Made by a program: the position numbers and the translations under genes. A model generated the notes under the pieces. That model saw nothing but the letters and a program-made list of their open reading frames with translations. It did no database searches and was not told where the DNA came from. Below are positions 17,561 to 24,681 of a DNA stretch of 24,681 nucleotides, in pieces (position 1 is the first letter of the stretch; each line of letters opens with the position of its first letter). This DNA comes from Gracilaria caudata. Taxonomy: Eukaryota > Rhodophyta > Florideophyceae > Gracilariales > Gracilariaceae. The DNA lies in assembly GCA_030374735.1 (NCBI GenBank), contig JASCIV010000317.1, forward strand, positions 1 through 24,681. The letters are read 5' to 3'.

Positions 17561-18157
17561 TATCTGTTGTCATTGGGTGAGCTAGTGGTGACCTTGTCGA
17601 CTTGTTATTAGTTTTCTACATTCATTGGTAAACCAGCGAATTTGCTTGATTTTGCACAACCTCTGCTTGTTCGCATCGTTTTGGCAAAGGCAGTATGGTC
17701 ATGGCAAAGGCAGTATGGTCATGACGGTGGTACCCTGTAGAAGACTTGTTTGCTTTACTTATCGCATTACAGCTATCAAAACGTTCCCTTCCTTATACCG
17801 TTCATTATCCAAAATTGTTAGCCTTAAACAGGTATCGCCAGCATTGCGTTTAATGCACGGCGTGTTGGAAAGCCTTGTCCCTGAATTAGCTGTCGCAGCA
17901 CGCGCAGTGTATTCAACAAAAGAAGAGTGCACCTCAAAAGCGCATCTTTTGCTATAATGTGGGTCAAGAACCAAAACCTGAAAACTGAAGTGACTCCAAG
18001 ACAAAAACCGAACCGGCAAAGAACATTGCGATTCATTGTCATTACTAAACCAAGTGACCACGAAAGCCTACGCAAGACGAAAGAGCCGCTAATAACGTAA
18101 CGGAGTTTCCAATCGATAAGTTGCGCTTCACGTACGTATACAACTACAAGTCGCACA
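17561..18157. other. Intergenic region with a 20-bp tandem duplication
   Basis: It lies downstream of the FAS1 gene. It holds the tandem repeat at 17682-17721. A 110-codon open frame (17625-17957) begins with TTG and resembles nothing. The small basic ORF at 18158 follows. No RNA gene was recognised. Confidence 0.5.
17682..17721. repeat. Perfect tandem duplication of 20 bp
   Basis: The unit TGGCAAAGGCAGTATGGTCA occurs twice head to tail (17682-17701 and 17702-17721) and is followed by TG, the first two bases of a third copy. It lies in non-coding sequence about 120 bp past the FAS1 stop and looks like a recent replication slippage event, so copy number may vary between strains. Confidence 0.95.
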
Positions 18158-18271
18158 ATGCCGCATCGCAAATACAAAATCCCGAAGCGTTACGCGGCTA
18201 TGAAGAGATTGGGTGTGCGAGCCAAGAAGAAAGGAACGCCCAGACAATGCGATGAAAAGAAAAACTTATGA
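18158..18271 (+). CDS. Small basic ORF, 37 residues, function unknown
   Basis: An ATG with A at -3 opens a 37-codon frame (MPHRKYKIPKRYAAMKRL, then GVRAKKKG and a CDEKKNL end). About 14 of 37 residues are Lys or Arg, a composition typical of very small ribosomal or nucleic-acid-binding proteins, but no family was recognised: it does not match eL41, bL36, bTHX or the mS38 core well. Its stop overlaps the sigma factor stop region by 6 bp on the opposite strand, a tight convergent arrangement like other pairs here. An in-frame stop at 18098-18100 rules out a long unspliced extension. It could be a real small protein, a last exon, or chance. Confidence 0.35.
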   Translation: MPHRKYKIPKRYAAMKRLGVRAKKKGTPRQCDEKKNL

Positions 18272-19453
18272 ACCCGGCGGGGTGTACGCTTTGAGTACAG
18301 CGGACCGGAAAGGATGTCGCAACTTTCGCAGCGCTTTTGATTCAATCTGTCTCACACGTTCCTTTGTGACATCAAAAACGCGTCCAATCTCTTCTAAAGT
18401 CTTTGCCCTACCATCATCGAGGCCATACCGCATGCGAACGACATCCCTTTCACGAGGGGTAAGGCTATTGACCACATGCTCCAGATCATCGCGCAGTAAC
18501 GAGCTCTCAACTCTGTCTTCAGGACTCTCTGCGTTGCTCTCGATAACATCGCTAAGCGTGAGGGCATCATCTGTATTGGCAAGAGGACAGTCTAAGGGCA
18601 TGGCGCTCTGCATGTTGACGCGAGTGCTGCGCAGCTTTTCAACGCTGATGTTGCAATACTCGGCAACCTCATGTTCCAAAGGTGGACGACCCAGCTCATT
18701 GGTAAGATATTTGGTAGCCCTGCGTATGGCGGTAATAGTATCATATAAGTGAACTGGAAGACGAACGGTTCGGCTTTGATCTGCGATTGAGCGCGTAACG
18801 GCCTGTCGCACCCACCATGTAGCATAAGTGGAGAACTTGAAGCCCTTATCAGCGTCAAACTTCTCGCAAGCGCGAATAAGGCCAAGTGTTCCCTCCTGAA
18901 TGAGGTCGGAAAGAGGCATGCCGCGGTTGAGGTAACGCTTTGCGATGGAGACAACGAGACGTAGGTTGCAAACGATCATTTTGTCCTTGGCCTTGCGCGC
19001 CTCGGAAAGCTGGGTGCGAAAGGTGTGACGGTCGACGTCAACAAAATCGGCCCACTCATCGTCAGTGGGCTGTCTGCCAATGGCATCGGAAAGAGCGACG
19101 CGACGACGCTGCCATTGCATAAGTAGGCCTACCAAACGACCGTACTTGACTTCTTCCTCGGCGGTGAGAAGGCGGTCGGTGCCTATGAGTTGTAGATACC
19201 AGCGCACGGTATTGTCTGAGAGGTTTTGATGGTGATGAGCAGGTGCGGGGGAGTTGGGGGCAGTGTTGGTGGCCTTTTCTGGCGGGGCGGAGGAGTCTGG
19301 GGATGACGGGGTGTTGACGCGGGCGCGGCGGGTGCGCGGTCTGCCGCGTCGTCTTGGGGCAGCTATCATGGATGCGGGACAGTGGGATGCAGAAGATGAG
19401 GCCTGCGGGCGGCGAACATGGGACGCGGGAGGCAGGAAAGCCGGGGAAAACAT
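18266..19453 (-). CDS. SIG: Plastid RNA polymerase sigma-70 factor
   Basis: This is a nuclear-encoded sigma factor for the bacterial-type plastid RNA polymerase, 395 residues from the ATG at 19451-19453. The leader (MFSPAFLPPASHVRRPQ onward, about 80 residues, basic and Ser/Pro/Ala-rich with early Phe) is plastid-like. Region 1.2 is near residue 85 (NTVRWYLQLIG). Region 2 (about 150-232) has the core-binding and -10 segments: NLRLVVSIAKRYLNRG, LSDLIQEGTLGLIRACEKFD, and GFKFSTYATWWVRQAVTR. Region 3 follows (about 235-300). Region 4 (about 307-382) has LTPRERDVVRMRYGL and the helix-turn-helix TLEEIGRVFDVTKERVRQIE for the -35 element. All key regions are intact. The frame stays open upstream to a TTG, giving a Pro/Ser-rich extension taken as 5' leader. 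Confidence 0.95.
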   Translation of the reverse strand: MFSPAFLPPASHVRRPQASSSASHCPASMIAAPRRRGRPRTRRARVNTPSSPDSSAPPEKATNTAPNSPAPAHHHQNLSDNTVRWYLQLIGTDRLLTAEEEVKYGRLVGLLMQWQRRRVALSDAIGRQPTDDEWADFVDVDRHTFRTQLSEARKAKDKMIVCNLRLVVSIAKRYLNRGMPLSDLIQEGTLGLIRACEKFDADKGFKFSTYATWWVRQAVTRSIADQSRTVRLPVHLYDTITAIRRATKYLTNELGRPPLEHEVAEYCNISVEKLRSTRVNMQSAMPLDCPLANTDDALTLSDVIESNAESPEDRVESSLLRDDLEHVVNSLTPRERDVVRMRYGLDDGRAKTLEEIGRVFDVTKERVRQIESKALRKLRHPFRSAVLKAYTPPGS

Positions 19454-20006
19454 GACGGAAGGGGGGGATGTGGAGGTGAAGCAATTGGGAGGAGGGCGGG
19501 CACAGACGCCGGTATAAGAGGGGTAGGGGCAGAGGGACGTAGGAGGTAGGAGGGAGGTAAGAGTAGGGGTGGCGGAGGAATGGGACTGGGAGGAAGGGAG
19601 CCGCGAGGGAGGCGTTGCGAGGTGATGGGGGGGCGAGTGGGGCCAAATATGAAGAGCACCCGCGGACAAGTGCGCGACAAAGGGCGCAGCGGCGCGACGG
19701 GGGGGGGGAGTTGGGGGGGAGGCGGCAGCAGCTGTAGCAGCGATGGCGGCGGCTGCTCTTCAGATCGCGGCGCGGGGAACGGATGGCGCGCAATGTCGCC
19801 TCGCATAATATCTGCCGCCCCGTGGTCGACCACACGCAACCACCGCGATCGTGGCCACGTGGCTTACTGGGAAGTAATACGGCGGTGACCGTGCTGACAG
19901 CTGCTTACTGCAAGCCTCGTCACGGCGCGCGTAGTGGCGATCTTTGTTTGATCGCAAGAGGAAGCGCGATTCGTGTGGTCCTCGCTTCTGGGGCGCGGCG
20001 AGCGCC
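19454..20006. promoter_or_regulatory. Divergent intergenic region, sigma factor / PUS10, G-rich with G-box
   Basis: These 553 bp lie between divergent starts. The plus strand is strongly purine- and G-rich from about 19440 to 19760, so the sigma factor leader would be pyrimidine-rich. Runs of ten and seven G occur at 19699-19719. Two perfect palindromes follow: GTGGTCGACCAC (19822-19833) and GCCACGTGGC (19854-19863), the latter containing a CACGTG G-box core. Regulatory roles are inferred from motifs only. Confidence 0.5.
19699..19725 (+). promoter_or_regulatory. G-run cluster, potential G-quadruplex
   Basis: Ten G (19699-19708), then AGTT, seven G (19713-19719), then AGGCGG. Two long runs can supply four G-tracts with short loops. 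It sits about 245 bp upstream of the sigma factor start and 280 bp upstream of PUS10, within the wider G-rich strand bias. Further seven-G runs occur near 19626 and 19461. Confidence 0.45.
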
Positions 20007-20018
20007 ATGGACGACGAC

Positions 20019-20049
<31 letters not shown>

Positions 20050-21380
20050 ATGGCGGTGTGTGTGAGCGCTGCGAACTGCGCGCGAGTAACGTGCGCGAGG
20101 CCCGTCGCTACGAGCACGTCGCCGCCGATGGCCTCTCGCCGCTACCAACGTGCGGTGTATGTCTGGGAGTGCTGCAGCGCGCCGCGCTAGCCGCAGTCGC
20201 GCAGGCCGCGCGCGCACAGATGGATGCGCTGAAGCACGCACGCGCATACCGTATCGCCGCGTCGCTGCCGCTCTCGGCCGTGCTACTCAGGGAGCGCGCA
20301 TTTTTGCTCGGCCGACGCGCGCACCGAGTGTTCTCCATGCGCGATGCGCTGCGCGCGGCGCTCAGGCCGTTGATGATGCCGTTGCGGTATGACGCGGAGG
20401 CGGAGGTGGTGTTTCGACTGTTTTATGAGCATCGAGAGACAGCGGGTGAGGGGGATTTCTTGCGCGAAAGCTGTGGAGGCGTAGGCGGTGGTAGCGGTGC
20501 TGGCAAGCGTGCGCGAGCAGATGTTTCCATCACAGCCGCACAAAAAGTTCTAGACGGCATGTCCGACAAGGAGTTTGAGGTGGCGGCGCCTCATCTGATG
20601 CAGCTGCCTCCCGTCGCGCAGCCGGTATCCGTGAGTGTGCGCGTGGAGACTGTGCCGTTGTTGTTGGCCGCGCGTTACACAAAGCTGTCGCGCGTAGTGT
20701 CACAGACGCCGTGGAATGTCGCTTCTTCGCGCACCGTCAACGGCCGCGTGGAGCGAAGTGTGCAGTCTGTCGTGGAACGAGCGGTCAGGCAAGTTATTTT
20801 GCATGAGCGAGCCACCTTCACTGCGGGCGGCCGCGAAGATGTGGACGTGCGAATGCTGGGCGATGGCCGTCCCTTCGTGTTGGAGTTACAAGGCGCCAAC
20901 GTTGTGCCTTCCCTTGTGGATGCACGCATGATCGACGACATTGTTGCGCGCATTGACGGCGGCGTTGTGCGCGTGCATGGCCTGCGCGTCGTGCCCAGTA
21001 CTTACTTTGCTAAGATGAGGCAGTACGAAGCTGAGAAGCGAAAGCATTATCGATGTGTGATTTATACGGAAGGTGTGTTGGATGAGCATAACTTGCAACT
21101 GCTCAATATGCAAAACGTATCCATTGCACAACGCACGCCGCTGCGCGTTCTGCATCGGAGAACGCAGGCCGTGCGCCACAAGATGATCTTTTCTACTCAC
21201 GTGCAACGCGTCATGAACGAGCATTTCGTCGTGCTGGATGTGATTGCACAAGCCGGGACTTACATCAAGGAGTTTGTGCATGGTGATAATGGCCGCACTT
21301 CTCCCAGTGTCGCTTCCTTGTTACAATGCTTTGCCGATATTGTTCAGCTGGATGTGACCGAGATTAGTCAGGCCAGCTGA
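20007..21380 (+). CDS. PUS10: tRNA pseudouridine synthase PUS10
   Basis: Pus10 makes pseudouridine 54/55 in the tRNA T-arm of archaea and many eukaryotes. The protein has 457 residues from an ATG in strong context (GCCATGG). The frame runs further left only to a TTG. After a run of nine Gly encoded by nine GGC triplets (20022-20048) there are two CxxC pairs (CERC at about 19-22, CGVC at about 49-52), as in the N-terminal zinc-binding/THUMP part of the family. The catalytic region includes YTKLSRVVSQTPW (about 223-235), then GREDVDVRMLGDGRPFVLE (about 275-293) with presumed catalytic Asp278, and ends with TYIKEFVHGDNGRTSPSV. The gene is markedly richer in GC than its neighbours, especially its first half. 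The stop is 4 bp from the QueD/PTPS-like stop. Confidence 0.94.
20022..20048 (+). repeat. GGC triplet repeat (9 copies) in PUS10
   Basis: Nine uninterrupted GGC codons give Gly9 immediately after MDDDH. Pure trinucleotide runs vary in length by slippage, and the N-terminal position suggests a tolerated disordered tail rather than a functional motif. Confidence 0.95.
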
Positions 21381-21384
21381 TGGC

Positions 21385-21825
21385 TCACGCTTCGCCGTTG
21401 GTTCTCGAACCGTTTTCGATGTATGGTACTGCCCTTTGTGATTTGCACATGCACTCCGTGTTGGGTGAGTACGTTACGGACGAAGAGACTGTTTCGTGGA
21501 TTGTTATGGAGCGCAATAGAGGAAGCGCGTTTTTGAGTCGGTAGTAAACCCACTGTGCGATAAACTCTGCCGTCGGGCTGTCTGTGTCCAGTGATTCGTT
21601 CAGATGACGATGATCCAGGTGTTCGTGTACCAGCTTTTTCACAACCTTGGAAATGTCGTCAAAATCGATCACCATGTTCTTCTTGGCACCGTGCGACTGA
21701 AGGCTTTGCGAAGCCAGCTCTACTTCCATCTTGTAGCTGTGACCATGCAGCCGAGCACATTTGCCGTCGTGGTGCTCGAGTTGGTGTGAAGCTTCGAAGC
21801 GGAATGTTTTGCGTATGATGTACAT
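21385..21825 (-). CDS. 6-pyruvoyl / 6-carboxy-tetrahydropterin synthase family protein (QueD/PTPS-like)
   Basis: The 146-residue protein is a typical single-domain T-fold enzyme acting on dihydroneopterin triphosphate. Zinc ligands are His14 (FEASHQL), His27 and His29 (LHGHSY). The catalytic Cys23 is in GKCARLHGH, Asp71-His72 are in LDHRHLN, and substrate-binding Glu111 is in HETVSSSVTY. SPTAEFIAQWVYYRL matches the conserved PT-E helix. A Cys rather than Glu before HGH excludes the PTPS-III folate type. Overall it looks more like bacterial or plastid-lineage QueD than animal PTPS, but product specificity (6-carboxy versus 6-pyruvoyl pterin) cannot be settled by eye. There is no targeting leader. 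The ATG is at 21823-21825, and the gene converges on PUS10 with 4 bp between stops. Confidence 0.9.
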   Translation of the reverse strand: MYIIRKTFRFEASHQLEHHDGKCARLHGHSYKMEVELASQSLQSHGAKKNMVIDFDDISKVVKKLVHEHLDHRHLNESLDTDSPTAEFIAQWVYYRLKNALPLLRSITIHETVSSSVTYSPNTECMCKSQRAVPYIENGSRTNGEA

Positions 21826-22393
21826 TTTGAGGTGTGCTAGAGCTGGAAGTATTCTCGAGGTCTGCGGATGTGCAACGTTGTGGTGGGGGGGTTGCTCCTA
21901 ACATGGGGGACACGAAGTAGCAGAGTTTTCTTTGCAGCGAGACGATGCGTCGACTGTGCATGCTGAAGCGACGTAATCGTGGATTCACCGATTCGTGAGT
22001 CAATGAGTCGCAGTCCTCGTTGAGCTCGTGCTATGAGTGCTCATTGGCTCATTCGGATTTGTGCATTGTCGGAATCACCCTGCACCACTCGCTAACCCTT
22101 TCATTTCTGACCCAGAACTGTCAACAACTCCGTCCACTCCTGTGGGAAGAAACACTGGCTACGACAGACTACAAACGTTCAAAACGCCATGAATTCAATG
22201 GCTCAAAGAAGTCGAAGTTAGCTTGGGCTTTTTTACACTGTGTAAACTAATTAACAAATGATGTGGTTGTTGAGTTGGTAACGGTGAGAGCATATTGACA
22301 AAGGAAACCGACGTTGAACACACATACTACAACACGCCTCCAAGTGCACAATTCAAGCAACGGCTGCCTGGTGCACAGACGAATCAAAACAAG
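21826..22393. other. Intergenic region, QueD/PTPS-like promoter side
   Basis: These 568 bp lie between the start of the QueD/PTPS-like gene and the 3' end of the DUF726-HSP70 gene, both on the minus strand. Frames of up to about 110 codons cross it but resemble nothing. No repeat or RNA gene stands out. It should contain the promoter of the QueD/PTPS-like gene. Confidence 0.5.
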
Positions 22394-24681
22394 CTAGGGA
22401 AGCCGTTGCATAGGCTCGTTATCTAATCGAGCCACGGGTTTGATGGTGTCCTCTTCACCATTCTGCCTTTGCTCTGCCCTCCTAACATTAGGTTCCTGTT
22501 TTGAAACAGCAATGGATTGATTGGGATCACTGGACGATTCAGAACCCTCTGGGACTGGGAGAGCTTTCACTGATTCCATCTGAGCTTTCAATCTCTCTTT
22601 TTCTCGACGTGCTTCTGCGCGACTTCTCTCAGCAGCTTCAAGACGTAGCCTCTCTTCCATAGAACACAATTCCGAACGCGGTATTGACAGCTCAGCTCGT
22701 TCCCCAACAGTATTATCCTCGAAACTCTCTTTAACAATTAAAGTGACATCTCCATCTTCATCGATAGACATGATAACAGCGATTCGAAGTTCTCCTCGTG
22801 GGGCCTTCTTCCGAAACGTAACTTCCAACTCTCCCAGCAGCTTGGGGTAGCGTTCTGTTTGTCTGAGCATGTTCAAAGGAACCGTTTTTGTTCGCTTCTC
22901 ATGCTCAAATAAACGCACGACCACTCCGCTCTGATCCTCTAAACAGTTAGTGAAGACTTCTTCCTTCTTTTGGACTGGAAGCTCAGCATCTTGGTCGACG
23001 AATGGATAGAGACGTCGACCAGCTATCTCAATACTCAAGCCAAGGATTACTTTTCCTTGAGCCTCAATTTCAATTGCTGAATCCGCGTAGCCTCGTACCT
23101 CAATCTGTCTCTCTTGCTCCTCCCAAATTCTTCTCTGCTTCTCCCAGTCAAAGCCTTCTTCAGCTTCATCGTCCTCCAAATCGGTATTTCCCGGACTAAT
23201 ATCAGCTTCTGGATCTACGGTGTTTTCCGCGTTTACAGATGATTTATCATGGTCGTGCGAATAAGGTCGATCATGAGCGGAGGGACCAACAACTGGGATT
23301 TCATCGTCGTCGTTCGTTGAGGAAATGATCATGTTACCGTTTTGAGCTGGATCCGAAAGAGTAAGCTCGTCAATAGAAAGCACGCCTGGTGTGTCACTGT
23401 GCGGGTGGGAGGAATTCTTTGACCTTCTGGATTTCTTTTGGAAGCCACTTCCTGCCCAAGACCACGAGAGCCACGACTTTGACCATGATTTCGATTTCGC
23501 GTTCATAACTGCGTCTGAGTTGGAACGATTCGTCCTCAACTTTTCATAGTCTGATGAAGAATCGTTATCTTCACCCACATTGTAAGCAACTGGTGGCGGC
23601 GGAAGAAGCACGCCGTTGCCACCGCTCTGGGCGCCTGACTGCGAAGAAGAAGCGGTGGAATTCTTGGCTTCTGGATCCGAGTCCGAGCTTTCAGCAGAGT
23701 GATTCTCATTTGGTGCCTGTGGCAGTTTACCAGGTTCTTCGCAGACTAGAGAATGGCTTCGTCGCTTCGAACGACTGTGTTTCTTGACAAGTCTGGCCGG
23801 TGGCATTGTTATGTATCCAGTTCCCACGCCCATTGCACGCATGCACCGAGGGATACAGTCTTTGAGCTCACGATGCCCTTCAAAACCTAGATATGCCATG
23901 TTTAGGTTTTCCACTCTTTCCAGTTCTACTTTCCGTAGACCAGCAACATACATACCATGTCCACATCCCCTGTGGAAGAAGGCAAGGGCCCAGTCATCGG
24001 AACCATACGCATTGACTATTCGACCCGCAACAACAGGCAGAAACTTCTTCCATCGTTCTGGATCAGCAGTGACAGCACCCCCCATGATGAAAACGTTGTC
24101 TACGATACCATGGGCTCTGCGCGATGCAAGAGACTCCAGGCACTTGAGTACTACACGCGCTCCAATAGAGTACGCGAAAAGCGTTACCGGGCGATTACCG
24201 TAACTTCGCTCAACGAGGACATCTGCTAGTTCTTCACCAGCACCATTTGATCGAGAGACGAGAATTGACCAAGGATTATCAACGTAGTCCATGCAGGACA
24301 TAACAGTGAGGGGCATCGCTATGGCAAACGCAACTGCGCCAGCTACTGTGGAAGCGGCGGCCACAGCGTGGGGATAAGTTTGTTGCAGAGTGGTTACGGT
24401 GGCCTTAGAAGCCCAAAACTTGGCAAACGCCATCGCCATCTCAAAAAGTCTCCGCGATTCCCACCGTAAGGCAATGTGCTGGGAGCAAGGTAGCTCAATT
24501 TTGAGAGCTGGTTCAAACTGGTCAAGAGCGCTGCCAAAACCCCGGTCATTTAACCAGGCCGGTATGCATATACAAACGTGAAGACTGGCGACTTGACGTC
24601 TGGACTCGAGGCCACGAGAGCCGACTTTTCGCTTCTCCCTCTTCTTCTTGCGTTTGCCAAAACGAGAGCGCTTCTTGGTGT
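22394..24681 (-). CDS. DUF726/TMCO4-type alpha/beta hydrolase fused to an HSP70 substrate-binding-type domain (5' end off window)
   Basis: The frame is open from the right window edge to its stop, 761 residues visible; the start is not in the window. After a basic stretch (KKRSRFGKRKKKREKRK), the DUF726 hydrolase domain runs from about residue 25 to 290. It has ASLHVCICIPAWL, IALRWESRRL, DNPWSILVSRSNGAGEELADV and PVTLFAYSIGARVVLKCLE with the presumed nucleophile Ser (codon 24167-24169; AYSIG replaces GxSxG). NAYGSDDWALAFFHR and a late GHRE follow. A Ser/acidic disordered linker (about 290-530) leads to an HSP70 SBD-beta-like domain (about 535-665): LPVQKKEEVFTNCLEDQSGV, VVRLFEHEKR, LLGELEVTFRKKAPRG, IDEDGDVTLIVKE. 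A charged helix (EERLRLEAAERSRAEARREK) and a polar tail end the protein. No ATPase domain is present. Confidence 0.85.
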   Translation of the reverse strand, partial: TKKRSRFGKRKKKREKRKVGSRGLESRRQVASLHVCICIPAWLNDRGFGSALDQFEPALKIELPCSQHIALRWESRRLFEMAMAFAKFWASKATVTTLQQTYPHAVAAASTVAGAVAFAIAMPLTVMSCMDYVDNPWSILVSRSNGAGEELADVLVERSYGNRPVTLFAYSIGARVVLKCLESLASRRAHGIVDNVFIMGGAVTADPERWKKFLPVVAGRIVNAYGSDDWALAFFHRGCGHGMYVAGLRKVELERVENLNMAYLGFEGHRELKDCIPRCMRAMGVGTGYITMPPARLVKKHSRSKRRSHSLVCEEPGKLPQAPNENHSAESSDSDPEAKNSTASSSQSGAQSGGNGVLLPPPPVAYNVGEDNDSSSDYEKLRTNRSNSDAVMNAKSKSWSKSWLSWSWAGSGFQKKSRRSKNSSHPHSDTPGVLSIDELTLSDPAQNGNMIISSTNDDDEIPVVGPSAHDRPYSHDHDKSSVNAENTVDPEADISPGNTDLEDDEAEEGFDWEKQRRIWEEQERQIEVRGYADSAIEIEAQGKVILGLSIEIAGRRLYPFVDQDAELPVQKKEEVFTNCLEDQSGVVVRLFEHEKRTKTVPLNMLRQTERYPKLLGELEVTFRKKAPRGELRIAVIMSIDEDGDVTLIVKESFEDNTVGERAELSIPRSELCSMEERLRLEAAERSRAEARREKERLKAQMESVKALPVPEGSESSSDPNQSIAVSKQEPNVRRAEQRQNGEEDTIKPVARLDNEPMQRLP

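Noticed and set aside
17625..17957. 110-codon open frame after the FAS1 gene
   Set aside because: It starts with TTG, spans the tandem duplication and resembles no protein family.
19062..19835. 257-codon minus-strand frame over the sigma factor leader
   Set aside because: Pro/Arg-rich translation of the G-rich strand bias in another frame; no domain.

Overview
This window looks like nuclear DNA from a compact, intron-poor photosynthetic eukaryote, most probably a red alga. Eukaryote-only genes (RPAP1, nicastrin, PUS10) are mixed with genes for proteins carrying plastid-type leaders (a sigma-70 factor, a CRTISO-like flavoprotein, a HAD protein and a FAS1-domain protein). All large genes are single uninterrupted reading frames, none shares an operon-like arrangement, and the four plastid leaders each have an early phenylalanine, as reported for red algal and glaucophyte transit peptides. 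The lineage assignment is inference; no species can be named from the sequence alone.

Layout: 1-271 is non-coding with a perfect 13-bp hairpin. RPAP1 (272-3790, +) converges on nicastrin (3828-6203, -) with 37 bp between stops. Nicastrin diverges from a plastid HAD-family protein (6665-7813, +), which converges on LpxC (7947-8819, -). LpxC diverges from a CRTISO-like FAD oxidoreductase (9128-10888, +). A 1.1-kb gene-free stretch follows. A Sel1/TPR-repeat protein (11975-13843, -) diverges from a DMT/EamA transporter (14518-15525, +). Then comes a 1.1-kb stretch with a repeat family, a FAS1-domain plastid protein (16616-17560, +), and a small basic ORF (18158-18271, +) that overlaps the tail of a plastid sigma factor (18266-19453, -). 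The sigma gene diverges from PUS10 (20007-21380, +), which converges with a 4-bp gap on a QueD/PTPS-like enzyme (21385-21825, -). The last gene (22394-24681, -) runs off the right edge: a DUF726/TMCO4-type alpha/beta hydrolase joined to an HSP70 substrate-binding-type domain.

The genes do not form one pathway. They cover transcription and RNA (RPAP1, sigma factor, PUS10), secretory-membrane proteolysis (nicastrin), lipid A-type chemistry (LpxC), plastid metabolism and light harvesting (HAD, CRTISO-like, FAS1), pterin chemistry and transport.

The most unusual items are the DUF726-HSP70 fusion, the intergenic palindromic repeat family at 14.2 kb and 16.2-16.5 kb, and the HAD protein whose motif I lacks the nucleophilic aspartate. 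No tRNA, rRNA, CRISPR array, insertion sequence or viral gene was found.
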